A DNA stretch of 64,000 nt. Origin: Halorubrum sp. JWXQ-INN 858 (GTDB lineage: Archaea > Halobacteriota > Halobacteria > Halobacteriales > Haloferacaceae). The notes beneath the pieces were generated by a model, which did not search any database, was not told where the DNA came from, and was given only the letters and a program-made list of their open reading frames with translations. The stretch lies in assembly GCF_009806985.1 (NCBI RefSeq), contig NZ_WUAX01000003.1, forward strand, positions 1-64,000. Reading direction: 5' to 3'. Numbering within the stretch: position 1 is the first letter of the stretch; each line of letters begins with the position of its first letter. A program made the position numbers and the translations under genes. Shown one piece after another: positions 27,332 through 35,591 of the stretch.

Positions 27332-28486
27332 ATGGCGACCCGCGAGGCCCTCTGGAACTACCGTAACGAGTTCGGCGACGCGTTCGGCCGCACCTACTTC
27401 CGACGGTTCGGGCCGGGAGTGATCTCCAGCGTCGGGCTGGGGACGTACCTCGGCGAGCCGACCGCGGCCGTCGACGACGCCTCCCGCGAGGCGATCGGGC
27501 TCGCGCTCCGGTCCGGCGTCAACGTCGTCGACACCGCCGCCAACTACCGCTGCGGCCGCGCCGAGCGGGTCGTCGGCGAGGCGGTCCGCGACGCCGGGAT
27601 CGACCGTGACGCGGTCGTGGTGGCGACGAAGGGCGGGTTCCTCCCCTTCGACGGGAGCCGCCCCGACGACCCGGGGGCGTACGTCCGCGATCGGTTCGTC
27701 GATCCGGGGATCGTCGACGTCGACGACCTCGCCGGGGGGGCACACTGCCTCGCGCCGGCGTACCTCGAGTGGTCGCTCGACCGGTCGCTCGACCGGCTCG
27801 GCCTCGATCAGGTCGACTGTTACTACGTCCACAACCCGGAGACGCAGCTCGCGGCCCGGTCGCGGGAGGACGTGTACGACGCGCTGGAGGCCGCCTTCGA
27901 GGCGTTAGAGCGGCGGCGGCTCGCGGGCGACGTCGGGTGCTACGGGGTCGCGACGTGGGACGCCTTCCGCGCGTCCCCGACCGATGACGCCTACCTCTCG
28001 CTGCCCGAGGTGCTCGCGCGCGCCGAGGCCGCCGGGGCGGCGGTGGGGGCGGACGACGACCACGGGTTCGCGGCGGTGCAGCTCCCGTTCAACGTCGCGA
28101 TGGCCGACGCGTTCACGCGACGGAACCACCGGCCGGCGGCCGGCGTCGACCGCGGCGGCAACCGCGACGCCGTCGACGGCGAGGCGGAACCGGATCCAGC
28201 TCCCGTCTCGACGCTGGCGTTCGCCCACGAGGCCGGGCTGTCGGTGTTCACGAGCGCGAGCATCGCGCAGGGGGAGCTGGCCGTCCCGGGGGCGATCCCG
28301 GCGGGCGTCGACGGCGAGCTGTCCGGCGACACGCCGGCCCAGCGGGCGCTCAACTTCGCGCGAAGCGCGCCCGGGGTGACCTGCTCGCTGGTCGGCACGA
28401 GCGACGTCGACCACGTCCGCGAGAACGTCGCCGCCGGAACGTTCGACCCGCTCGGGGCGAGCGCGTTCGACGCCGTCTTCGAGTGA
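27332..28486 (+). CDS. aldo/keto reductase family protein
   Basis: A 384-residue TIM-barrel oxidoreductase using NADPH. VNVVDTAANYRCGRAERVVGEAV carries the catalytic Asp and Tyr, VVVATKGGF the Lys, and YYVHNPETQ the His, so the tetrad is complete. The C-terminal VTCSLVGTSDVDHVRENVAA binds the cofactor phosphate. It is longer than the usual ~320 residues because of loops after residues 105 and 270. The physiological substrate (aldehyde, ketone or sugar) is unknown. Confidence 0.9.
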   Translation: MATREALWNYRNEFGDAFGRTYFRRFGPGVISSVGLGTYLGEPTAAVDDASREAIGLALRSGVNVVDTAANYRCGRAERVVGEAVRDAGIDRDAVVVATKGGFLPFDGSRPDDPGAYVRDRFVDPGIVDVDDLAGGAHCLAPAYLEWSLDRSLDRLGLDQVDCYYVHNPETQLAARSREDVYDALEAAFEALERRRLAGDVGCYGVATWDAFRASPTDDAYLSLPEVLARAEAAGAAVGADDDHGFAAVQLPFNVAMADAFTRRNHRPAAGVDRGGNRDAVDGEAEPDPAPVSTLAFAHEAGLSVFTSASIAQGELAVPGAIPAGVDGELSGDTPAQRALNFARSAPGVTCSLVGTSDVDHVRENVAAGTFDPLGASAFDAVFE

Positions 28487-28566
28487 GACGCGGACGGAAC
28501 GAAGAAGGGGAGAGGCGGGGACGGTCGATTCGCGGGGACGGGTCCTCGAGGAGGTTGGTCCGGCGG

Positions 28567-28737
28567 CTAGCGGAGCTCCTTGTACTTCGTGTTACACTCC
28601 GGGCAGATCCGGACGGAAAACACCTCGTCGGGGTCGTTCTTCTTCTTGAGCACCTGTTCGCACTCCGAACAGTTGAGCCGCTCGTAGGTGTCCTTGAACA
28701 GGTCGCCGTCCCGGAGCGCCTTCCTGGTGGATTTCAT
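28567..28737 (-). CDS. HVO_0758-type zinc-finger microprotein
   Basis: A 56-residue protein, MKSTRKALRDGDLFKDTYER and onward, with two CxxC pairs (NCSECEQ and ICPECNT) that form one zinc site. DPDEVFSVR between them and the KELR end are conserved in haloarchaea. It is small, basic at the N-terminus and probably binds nucleic acid or protein. The start is fixed by GTTTTTATC at 28763-28771 (minus strand), 27-34 bases upstream. An upstream in-frame ATG would begin before this promoter. Confidence 0.9.
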   Translation of the reverse strand: MKSTRKALRDGDLFKDTYERLNCSECEQVLKKKNDPDEVFSVRICPECNTKYKELR

Positions 28738-28802
28738 ACGCCGGGGTTGGGCGCGGGGTGGGATAAAAACCCCGCCCGGCGTCGCGGTGCGGGAACGACG
28801 CT

Positions 28803-28880
28803 CGACACGACGACCGAACCGAGGTCCCGACACGACGGCCGAACCGACGCCCCGACACGGCGGCCGAACCGACGCCCCGG
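28803..28880. repeat. three tandem copies of a ~26-base repeat
   Basis: GACACGACGACCGAACCGAG and two close copies (GACACGRCGGCCGAACCGAC, each followed by GCCCC) lie between the zinc-finger and MFS genes. Confidence 0.85.
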
Positions 28881-28932
28881 CCGAGTCGGGACGTTTCGGA
28901 ACGCTTGTGCCGACCCGCGTGAAACGGCCGCC

Positions 28933-30141
28933 GTGTCACGAACCCGGCTGTTCGGATCGCTGTGCGGGCTCGTCTTCCTCGCCAGCTTCGCGCGCGTGGT
29001 GTTCGCGCCGCTCGTCGGCGAGTTCATCGACGAGTTCGCCATCCGCGAGGGGACCGCCGGACTGATCGTCACGCTGACGTGGCTCGGTTCCGCCTCCCCG
29101 CGACTGCCGACCGGCTGGCTGCTCACCCGGACGAGCCGGGTCCGCGTGGTCCTCCTCTCGGGAGTCATCCTCACCGCCGGCGCGGTGGGCGTCGCGATCG
29201 CGCCGGACGTGCGGCTGCTGATGGTCGCGGCGTTCCTCGTCGGCAGCGCGTCCGGCATTTACTTCATCGCGGCGAACCCGTTCGTCTCCGAGCTGTTCCC
29301 CTCCCACGTCGGGCGGGTCCTCGGCATCCACGGGATGGCGAGCCAGCTCGCCGCGGTCGCCGCCGCGCCGGTCGTCACGGTGGCGCTGTGGTACGACTGG
29401 CGGTACGCCTTCTACGGGCTGGCGGTCGTCGCCGCGGCGACGACGCTCCTCGTCGTCCTCCTCGCCGGGCGGACGGACCTCCCGGACGCCGGCCGGGACG
29501 ACACCGACTTCTTCGGCGGCGCGCGCTCCGCGTGGAAGCTGATCGTCGCCGGGGTCGTCATCATGGGGCTCACCAGCTTCGTCTGGCAGGGGCTGTTCAA
29601 CTTCTACGAGCTGTACATGATCGACAAGGGGCTCCCGCCGACGACCGCGCGCAACCTCCTGACGGTCGTCTTCGCCGCCGGAGTCCCCGCCTTCCTCATC
29701 GCCGGCGACCTCGCGGACCGGCTCCCGCACGTCCCGTACATCCTCGGGATCGTGACGGCGTTCATCGCGAGCGTCGTCCTCGTCGTGTTCGCCTCCGGGC
29801 TCGCGACGGTCGTGGTCGCCAGCGTCCTCGTCGGCTTCACCATCCACATGCTCTACCCCGCGACGGACACGTACATCCTCGATTCGCTGCCCGACGAGAC
29901 TCGGGCGTCCGCGTACGCGGTCTTCTCGGCCGGCGCGATGACGACGCAGGCGGTCGGCTCGTGGACCGTCGGCGAGGCGGTCGAGGCGGGTATCGCCTAC
30001 GACGCCGTCTTCCTCGCGCTCGCGGGCGGGTTGACCCTCCTCGTCGTCGCCTACGCCGTCCTCGATCGCCTCGGTCGCGTTCCCGGCGGGTCCTCCGACC
30101 GGTCGTCGGGCGGGGACAGGGGCGACGGCGTCGGGAACTGA
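28933..30141 (+). CDS. MFS transporter
   Basis: A 402-residue major facilitator with 12 predicted helices. GSASPRLPTGWLLTRTSRVRVVLL holds the loop 2-3 signature, and a long central loop occurs at about residue 185. The start is the GTG (VSRTRLFGSLCGLVFLASFARV), the first codon before helix 1; a longer frame upstream runs through the repeats and is not conserved. Substrate unknown. An Arg/Gly/Ser tail ends the protein. The 3' gap to the next gene is filled by tandem repeats. Confidence 0.88.
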   Translation: MSRTRLFGSLCGLVFLASFARVVFAPLVGEFIDEFAIREGTAGLIVTLTWLGSASPRLPTGWLLTRTSRVRVVLLSGVILTAGAVGVAIAPDVRLLMVAAFLVGSASGIYFIAANPFVSELFPSHVGRVLGIHGMASQLAAVAAAPVVTVALWYDWRYAFYGLAVVAAATTLLVVLLAGRTDLPDAGRDDTDFFGGARSAWKLIVAGVVIMGLTSFVWQGLFNFYELYMIDKGLPPTTARNLLTVVFAAGVPAFLIAGDLADRLPHVPYILGIVTAFIASVVLVVFASGLATVVVASVLVGFTIHMLYPATDTYILDSLPDETRASAYAVFSAGAMTTQAVGSWTVGEAVEAGIAYDAVFLALAGGLTLLVVAYAVLDRLGRVPGGSSDRSSGGDRGDGVGN

Positions 30142-30159
30142 CCGTTCGCCCGCGGACGT

Positions 30160-30300
30160 CGCCGGGGTCATCGGCACCTCCCACGCCGCCGGCGCCGCCG
30201 GCACCTCCCACGCCACCGGAGTCGCCACCGTCTCACGGACGCGGCACCTCCCGCGCCGCCGGCGTCGCCACCGTCCCGCGAACGCGGCACCGCCGACGGG
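30160..30300. repeat. ~63-base tandem duplication with shorter internal repeats
   Basis: CGGCACCTCCCACGCCGCCGG-type units recur, forming two longer copies that each end in GTCGCCACCGTCYCRCGRACG. They fill the 200-base gap between the MFS gene and the glycosyltransferase. Confidence 0.8.
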
Positions 30301-30341
30301 TACCGTGCGTATTTAGGCGGTTCTCCCCGTTGGGATCGGTA

Positions 30342-31559
30342 ATGGAGTACGTCCAAGAGCGCGTGACGACGCTGCACGCGCTGACGGACCACCGCCCGGA
30401 CGCGCCGACCGACCGCGCGGCCGTCGTGGTGCCGATGACGGAGCGCGAGTACGGGACGCTCGCGGCCGAGCACGTCCTGTCGACGCTCGAGGCGGTCGAC
30501 CCCGCGCGGGTGATCGTCCCCCTCCGGGCTCCCGCCGAACGCGCCGGCCCGTTCGCGGACTGGCTCGACGGGTTCGATCTCGAGGTGGAGACGCTGTGGT
30601 GTGACGGCCCCCGGCTCGCGGACCTCCTCGCCGACGCCGGCGTCGACGGCGACCGCGGCAAGGGTCGCGACGTGTGGCTCGGGCTCGGGCGGGCGCTGGC
30701 GGAGGACTTCGTCGTCGTCCACGACGCCGACACGCGCACCTACTCGCCCTCCTTCGTGACCCGACTGTTGTTCCCGCTCGCACACGGCCACGACTTCTCG
30801 AAGGGGTACTACGCCCGCGTCGAGGACGACGCGCTCTACGGGCGGCTGTTCCGTCTCTTCTTCAGGCCGCTCGTCCGCGCGCTCGCCGAGGGGCCGGAGG
30901 GCGGTCAGGGAAATCGCCTGGAAGGTCGCCCGCGTGGCCGCACGGCGGGTGGCGACGACCCGCCCGACAGCGACGTGCTCGGGTACCTCGAGTCGTTCCG
31001 ATACGCGCTCGCCGGCGAGTTCGCCGCGACGAGCGAGCTGATCGGGCGGCTGCGACTCCAGCGCGGCTGGGGGTTGGAGGTCGGCACCCTCGGCGAGGCG
31101 TTCGCCCACGCGGGGTTCGCCGGGAGCGCACAGGTCGACCTCGGCCGATACGAACACGACCACCGCTCGGTCGAGGGGCCGACCGGGCTCGCCGACATGA
31201 GCGAGGCGGTCGCGGCGGCGACGCTGCGGGCCGTCGAGGACCACGGGGTCGACGTCGACTACGGGAGCCTCCCCGACCGGTATCGCGAGGCCGCGGACCG
31301 GCTGATCCGGGGCTACGAGACCGACGCCGCGTTCAACGGGCTGACGTACGATCGGGAGGGCGAGCGGGAACAGGTGGCGACGTACGCCGACGCGATCGCG
31401 AAGCCGGGGCCGGACACCCGGCTCCCGCCGTGGAACGACGCGCCCGTGTCGCCGGCGGCGGTGGCCGCCGCGGCCCGCGAGGACCTCGCGGCGGTCCGTG
31501 ACGGCCCCGATGCGACGAACGCCCCCGGCAGGATAGGGCGACGGGGGAACGATGACTGA
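30342..31559 (+). CDS. GpgS/MpgS-like glycosyltransferase
   Basis: A 405-residue GT-A enzyme. AVVVPMTEREYGTLAAEHVLSTLE and VIVPLRAPAER form the nucleotide fold, FVVVHDADTRTYSP carries the metal-binding DxD, and FSKGYYARVEDDALYGRLFRLFFRPLVRAL is the acceptor region. GLEVGTLGEAFA follows. This pattern matches glucosyl- or mannosyl-3-phosphoglycerate synthases, which make compatible-solute precursors. Whether this haloarchaeal version uses phosphoglycerate is unproven. TATTTAG lies about 30 bases before the ATG. It overlaps the next gene by 8 bases. Confidence 0.75.
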   Translation: MEYVQERVTTLHALTDHRPDAPTDRAAVVVPMTEREYGTLAAEHVLSTLEAVDPARVIVPLRAPAERAGPFADWLDGFDLEVETLWCDGPRLADLLADAGVDGDRGKGRDVWLGLGRALAEDFVVVHDADTRTYSPSFVTRLLFPLAHGHDFSKGYYARVEDDALYGRLFRLFFRPLVRALAEGPEGGQGNRLEGRPRGRTAGGDDPPDSDVLGYLESFRYALAGEFAATSELIGRLRLQRGWGLEVGTLGEAFAHAGFAGSAQVDLGRYEHDHRSVEGPTGLADMSEAVAAATLRAVEDHGVDVDYGSLPDRYREAADRLIRGYETDAAFNGLTYDREGEREQVATYADAIAKPGPDTRLPPWNDAPVSPAAVAAAAREDLAAVRDGPDATNAPGRIGRRGNDD

Positions 31560-32217
31560 GGACGCGGACGGCGCTACCGGTGACGCGAGCGCGGACGACG
31601 CGGGCGCGGACGCTGCCGATGACGCCGACACGGGTGCCGACCGCGCGAGCGTCGCCGCCCGCGACGACCTCGCCGGTATCGTCGACCTGTTCGGCGCGCT
31701 CACCCGCGAGGAGCTGGCTGACGCCCTCGCCGAGCTGGCGTTCAAACGCCGCGCCGAGGCCGACGACGACGCCATCGCCGCGGCGATCGACGTCGCCGTC
31801 GCGGAGTACTTCCTCGTCCCCGCGCCGACCGGATCGGTGGAGCCGCTCCCGCCGGACGCCGACGCGCTCGCCGTCGGGCCGGCCGCGTTCCCGTCGTTGC
31901 CCCCGAACGCCGAGGACCTGCCGCACATCCTCGACGTTCCAGACCGCACGGTCGACCGGGAGCCGTTGGCCGTGGCGGTCCTCGACCGACTGGAAACGGA
32001 AGTCGAGGCGGCGCTCGGGGAGGGTGACGAGGCAACGTCGGTCGGGGAGGGGGACGAGGCAACGTCGGCCGAGGGAAGCGAGGCCGACGAAATTGCTGAC
32101 GGGACGGACCACGACCGGTTGGAGACGCTGCTCGACGTGGCGTACGACGTCGAGGCGTGGGCTCCCGTCGACACGGTCGGGATCCGGGAGCGGATCGTCG
32201 AGGCGCTCGACGACTGA
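31552..32217 (+). CDS. haloarchaeal acidic protein, function unknown
   Basis: A 221-residue protein overlapping the glycosyltransferase by 8 bases, so it is cotranscribed. The N-terminal 40 residues are Ala/Asp low complexity. The helical core (LAGIVDLFGALTREELADALAEL and AIDVAVAEYFL) and the C-terminal RLETLLDVAYDVEAWAPVDT look conserved. A direct repeat (SVGEGDEAT, encoded at 32016-32055) interrupts it. No catalytic residues are recognised. A role with the adjacent glycosyltransferase is inferred from overlap only. Confidence 0.75.
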   Translation: MTEDADGATGDASADDAGADAADDADTGADRASVAARDDLAGIVDLFGALTREELADALAELAFKRRAEADDDAIAAAIDVAVAEYFLVPAPTGSVEPLPPDADALAVGPAAFPSLPPNAEDLPHILDVPDRTVDREPLAVAVLDRLETEVEAALGEGDEATSVGEGDEATSAEGSEADEIADGTDHDRLETLLDVAYDVEAWAPVDTVGIRERIVEALDD

Positions 32218-32334
32218 AGCGGAAGTTTCGGCCCTGTTAGGGCCCGTCCGCTTACTCCGTCCGTCCAGACCCGGGCGTTCCCGTTCGGTCGGAGACGGAG
32301 AAACGTTAACACCCCGTGAGCGCGTTCGGCCGGT

Positions 32335-32934
32335 ATGGACCTGTCGGGGCTCCGTCGACACGAGCCGCTGTCGATCACGACCGCGAGCCGCGAGGCCGCG
32401 GTGTTGGCCCCGGTGATCGAGCGCGGCGGCGACGCCTATCTCCTGTTCACGAAGCGGGCCGAACACCTCGGGAGACACCCAGGCCAGATGAGCTTCCCGG
32501 GCGGCGGCCGCGAGGTGATCGACCGGACGCTCAACGAGACGGCGCTCCGGGAGGCGGACGAGGAGGTCGGGCTCCGCGCCGACGAGGTGGACGTGGTCGG
32601 CCGGATCGACGACATCCGGACCTCCTCGGAGTACGCCGTGCGCCCCTTCGTCGCCGTCGCGCCCGACCGCGAGTACGTCCCCGACGAGTCGGAGGTCGCC
32701 GAGATCGTCGTCCTCCCCGTCGCCGGGCTGATCGATCCCGCGAACTACGAGTCCGAGCGGCGCGACCACCCGCAGTACGGGGACCACCGGATCCACTTCT
32801 TCCACGTCGACGGCTACACCGTGTGGGGCGCGACCGGGCGGATGGTGGTGCAGCTCCTCGAGTTAACGACCGACTGGCGGATGCCCCCGGAGGTCGACCG
32901 CGTCGTCGACCCCGACGCCGACCTGCCGGTGTGA
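32335..32934 (+). CDS. Nudix hydrolase, CoA pyrophosphatase type
   Basis: A 199-residue Nudix protein. SFPGGGREVIDRTLNETALREADEEVGL contains the Nudix helix with its REx2EE core. The preceding RHPGQMSFPGG segment is the marker of the coenzyme A pyrophosphatase subgroup, which splits CoA to phosphopantetheine and adenosine 3',5'-bisphosphate. AACGTTAAC lies about 30 bases upstream. It is convergent with the endonuclease III gene. Confidence 0.9.
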   Translation: MDLSGLRRHEPLSITTASREAAVLAPVIERGGDAYLLFTKRAEHLGRHPGQMSFPGGGREVIDRTLNETALREADEEVGLRADEVDVVGRIDDIRTSSEYAVRPFVAVAPDREYVPDESEVAEIVVLPVAGLIDPANYESERRDHPQYGDHRIHFFHVDGYTVWGATGRMVVQLLELTTDWRMPPEVDRVVDPDADLPV

Positions 32935-32977
32935 GCGCAGGGGTCGTGGATCGGCACGGGCCATCTCGGAGTCGGAC

Positions 32978-33808
32978 TCAGTCGTCGGCCGGCGCGTCCG
33001 CCGGGTCGACGAACGACCCGTCGACCTCGTCGATCCCGACGCGGTCACACAGGTCGTACAGCGGACACGCCTCCGGCCCCTCCAGACACGCCGGCTTCCG
33101 GGCGGGACAGTACTCGCGCCCGAACTGGATCATCGCGGTATGCCCGAAGCCGCACTTCCCGGGCGGTACCGCCGCCTCGATCGCCTCCCGAACGCCCTCG
33201 TGATCGGCCGCCGGCGGGGCCAATCCCATCCGCCGCGCGATCCGGTGGACGTGGGTGTCGACGGGGAAGACGCCGCCGCGACCGCCGGCGAACAGCAGGA
33301 CGCAGTCGGCCGTCTTCGGGCCGACGCCGGAGACGGACAGCAGCGTCTCGCGGACGTCCTCGGGATCGCCTCGCTCGACGTACTCGTCGAAGCCCGCGGT
33401 CGAACCGAACTCCGCGAGCGCCCACACCGCGCCCTCCTGGATGACCGCCGACTTCCGGTTGTACAGCCCGGCGGCGGCGATCGTCTCGGCCAGTTCGTCG
33501 CGGTCGGCGTCCGCGAGCCGCTCGGCGAGCCCGTCGGCCGGGCCGTAGCGTGCCATCAGCGAGTCGTGGGCGGGCTGGCTCGCCTTGTCGGAGGTGTTCT
33601 GTGAGAGGATCGTGCGGACGAGACACTCGAAGCCGTCGCTCCCGCCGTACGCCTTCTGCCAGTACAGGTCGCCGAGCGCGTCGACGACTGCCTCCGCGCG
33701 GGAGTCGCCGTCGCCGGGCGCGAACTCGTCGAACGCGCCGCCGCCGGTCGCCCCGCCGCTGATGTTCTCCGCGGGCTCGTCGACGCCCTCGCGGGGCTCG
33801 TCGGACAT
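32978..33808 (-). CDS. nth: endonuclease III-family DNA glycosylase
   Basis: A 276-residue HhH-GPD DNA glycosylase/AP lyase acting on oxidised pyrimidines. TILSQNTSDKASQ, the hairpin LLSVSGVGPKTADCVLLF with the catalytic Lys, and FPVDTHVHRIARRMGL with the catalytic Asp are intact. The [4Fe-4S] cysteines in CPARKPACLEGPEACPLYDLC are spaced 6-6-5, rather than the 6-2-5 of E. coli Nth. N- and C-terminal acidic extensions add about 50 residues. Its TATA position is the first copy of a triplicated 32-base repeat. Confidence 0.93.
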   Translation of the reverse strand: MSDEPREGVDEPAENISGGATGGGAFDEFAPGDGDSRAEAVVDALGDLYWQKAYGGSDGFECLVRTILSQNTSDKASQPAHDSLMARYGPADGLAERLADADRDELAETIAAAGLYNRKSAVIQEGAVWALAEFGSTAGFDEYVERGDPEDVRETLLSVSGVGPKTADCVLLFAGGRGGVFPVDTHVHRIARRMGLAPPAADHEGVREAIEAAVPPGKCGFGHTAMIQFGREYCPARKPACLEGPEACPLYDLCDRVGIDEVDGSFVDPADAPADD

Positions 33809-33827
33809 ACGCCCCCGTTGGGCGCGA

Positions 33828-33923
33828 TCACTGATAAGAGTCCGCGAGGGTGGGGTCGGTCACTGATAAGGGTCCGCGAGCATGGGGCCGGTCACTGATA
33901 AGGGTCCGCGAGCATGGGGCCGG
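33828..33923 (-). repeat. three 32-base tandem copies carrying a TATA-like box
   Basis: TCACTGATAAGRGTCCGCGA begins at 33828, 33860 and 33892, period exactly 32. Read on the minus strand each copy holds CTTATCAG. The first copy is centred 26 bases before the nth start, i.e. at the TATA position, so the promoter itself appears triplicated. Confidence 0.9.
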
Positions 33924-33925
33924 GC

Positions 33926-34384
33926 TCAGACCTCGACGGCGAGCCGCAGCGTCGCCGCCGCGCCGTCCGCGAGCGCGGCGACGAGGTCACGGTCGAGGTC
34001 GGCGGCGGCCGCGTCCGCGCCGACGAGAACCGTTCGCTCGTCGTCGGTGTAGTCGCTCGTTCGACCCACCATCGATCGGTCGTCGACCAGCGTCAGGTCG
34101 GGATCGCCGCGGCCGACGATCGTGGCCGTGTGCCGCTCGCCATCGTCGGTCCCCTCCACGACGATCGTGGCCGAGATCGTCGCGTCGGCGTCGCGGCAGG
34201 CCGCCTTGAACGCCGAGTCGAAGTCGCGGGGAGTCCGGTCGGCGCCGACGGCGAGGATGCAGTCGCCCGCCGGCGTGAGCCAGTCGTCGGTCGTGAACTC
34301 GAACGTGCTCGCGTGCTCGGCGGTGACGTTCTCGTGGCCCCTCGCGCGGATCTCCTCGACGAGGCGGCCCTCCTGATCGGGCAT
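33926..34384 (-). CDS. DUF371 protein
   Basis: A 152-residue protein starting at MPDQEGRLVEEIRARGHENV. The HENVTAEHASTFEFTTDDWLTPAGDCILAV region with Asp/Asn/Glu is the DUF371 signature; FDSAFKAACRDADATISATI and the final beta strands follow. The fold is a small alpha/beta protein of unknown function, confined mainly to archaea. It lies between two periodic TATA-like arrays, one downstream and one upstream. Confidence 0.85.
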   Translation of the reverse strand: MPDQEGRLVEEIRARGHENVTAEHASTFEFTTDDWLTPAGDCILAVGADRTPRDFDSAFKAACRDADATISATIVVEGTDDGERHTATIVGRGDPDLTLVDDRSMVGRTSDYTDDERTVLVGADAAAADLDRDLVAALADGAAATLRLAVEV

Positions 34385-34435
34385 ACGCTCCCGTCGGCGA
34401 CCCGCGGTCAAATCGGTGGCGTTCGACGCCGGTCG

Positions 34436-34540
34436 CTTATAAGTCCGGAGAGTCGGCCGCTGGATCCCTTATAATCTCGGAACGCCGACCGCTCGATCCT
34501 TTATCAATACGGTCCGATCCGGCGTCGATCACTTATAAAT
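34436..34540 (-). repeat. four TATA-like boxes with 32-base period
   Basis: CTTATAAG at 34436, CTTATAAT at 34468, TTTATCAA near 34500 and CTTATAAA at 34532. The spacers are degenerate copies that end in GGATCC, CGATCC and CGATCA. The last box overlaps the stop codon of the amidohydrolase-like gene; the first is 52 bases upstream of the DUF371 start. Confidence 0.85.
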
Positions 34541-35363
34541 CAGCGCCCTCGGCGAGCCCCGGGATCAGCCGCGCGGCGTTCTTCGTGAACACGCGCCGCA
34601 TCAGGTCCTCGGGGACGTCGAGGGTGAGCACTTCCATCACGCCGACGTTCGGGTGGACGCCCGGCGCGCCGGAGCCGAAGAGGACGCGGTCCGGGTGTTC
34701 CAACACCCCCCGCTCTAACACCTCCCGGTAGCGGACCGCGCTCGTGTCCACGTATAGCCGGTCGTGGTCGTCGAGGAGGTCGAGCGTCCGGTTCATCAGC
34801 TCCGTGTCGAGCGGGTAGCCGCCGAAACTCGAGAGGACGACGGGGAACTCGTACCCGAGCAGCTCGCGCTCGACGGCGGCCGGCGGGAACCGCGTCCCGG
34901 CGTGGACGAGGACGGGGAGGTCCGCGGTCTCCAATCGCTCCAGCACGTCCGCGTTCGGGAGCCCGTCGTACGCCGGCACCATGGTGAACCCGTGATAGCG
35001 GTCGTCGTAGGAGTACTGCTCGACGTCGTCGGGGCGCGTGTGGTGGTCGCCGCGCTCCGCACGGAGGTTCCGGAGCCTCGCGATCGGGTGATCCCGCGGG
35101 TCTCGCGGCCCGTTGAGCCGCGCGAACGCGAGGAACGACCGGTCGACGGAGAGCCGCGCGACCGCGTTGTTCGCGCGGAGGTAGCTCCGCCCGGACGCGC
35201 GCCGACCGGGGCTCGCCACCGCGCGAACGACCCCGGCCTGATGCATCTCACGTTCCAAGCGTTCGGGGGAGATGTCGCGCCCGTGGACGGCCACGGAGGC
35301 CTCGTCGGCGTCGAGGGTGGCGTGGGCGTCGACGATCCGGAAGTCGTGTTCCAGCCCCAGCAT
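34533..35363 (-). CDS. amidohydrolase-like TIM-barrel protein, metal ligands degraded
   Basis: A 276-residue protein of the amidohydrolase-2 fold. FRIVDAHATLDAD is the first strand, VLVHAGTRFP the central strand, LSSFGGYPLDTELM the next, then YVDTSAVR and RVLFGSGAPGVHPN. Typical members need HxH, a further pair of His and a final Asp. Here HxH is HxT, the LxHxGG histidine is Ser and the last Asp (GSDxP) is Gly. Activity as a metal hydrolase is therefore doubtful. It ends with TTA-TAA inside a TATA-like repeat. Alone and divergent from the thermosome gene. Confidence 0.75.
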   Translation of the reverse strand: MLGLEHDFRIVDAHATLDADEASVAVHGRDISPERLEREMHQAGVVRAVASPGRRASGRSYLRANNAVARLSVDRSFLAFARLNGPRDPRDHPIARLRNLRAERGDHHTRPDDVEQYSYDDRYHGFTMVPAYDGLPNADVLERLETADLPVLVHAGTRFPPAAVERELLGYEFPVVLSSFGGYPLDTELMNRTLDLLDDHDRLYVDTSAVRYREVLERGVLEHPDRVLFGSGAPGVHPNVGVMEVLTLDVPEDLMRRVFTKNAARLIPGLAEGADL

Positions 35364-35386
35364 CTACCGAGTCGTCCCGTTCGGCG

Positions 35387-35470
35387 GACATGTGCCTGTC
35401 GGTCCGTCGGACACGCGCTGTCGATGTGGCGGACACGTCGTCGGTGTGGTCGACACGCGTCGATGCGGCG
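35387..35470. repeat. imperfect TGTCGRTGTGG/GACACG repeats
   Basis: GTCGATGTGGCGGACACG, GTCGGTGTGGTCGACACG and related units recur about four times in the 228-base gap between the amidohydrolase-like and thermosome genes. Confidence 0.7.
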
Positions 35471-35552
35471 GGCAACGATCGTCACGAACACGCCATGGCA
35501 TGACACGCGCTACCCCGACGCCATCCCCCGTTTTTCGGCACCCAGGGTAGAA

Positions 35553-35564
35553 AAGTATATATAG
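35553..35564 (+). promoter_or_regulatory. strong TATA box of the thermosome gene
   Basis: AAGTATATATAG is centred about 33 bases before the ATG at 35592. It is a longer and stronger TATA element than elsewhere in the window, as expected of a highly expressed or heat-induced chaperonin gene. Confidence 0.7.
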
Positions 35565-35591
35565 AACCGCAAACCATCTGTTCGATTGAGT

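Noticed and set aside
28803..28880. Possible CRISPR-like array
   Set aside because: Units are contiguous with no unique spacers and no cas genes nearby; the same applies to the other tandem repeats in the window.
33828..33923. Possible origin-of-replication repeats
   Set aside because: No orc1/cdc6 gene or ORB-type motifs with long G-strings nearby; the repeats fit a promoter position better.
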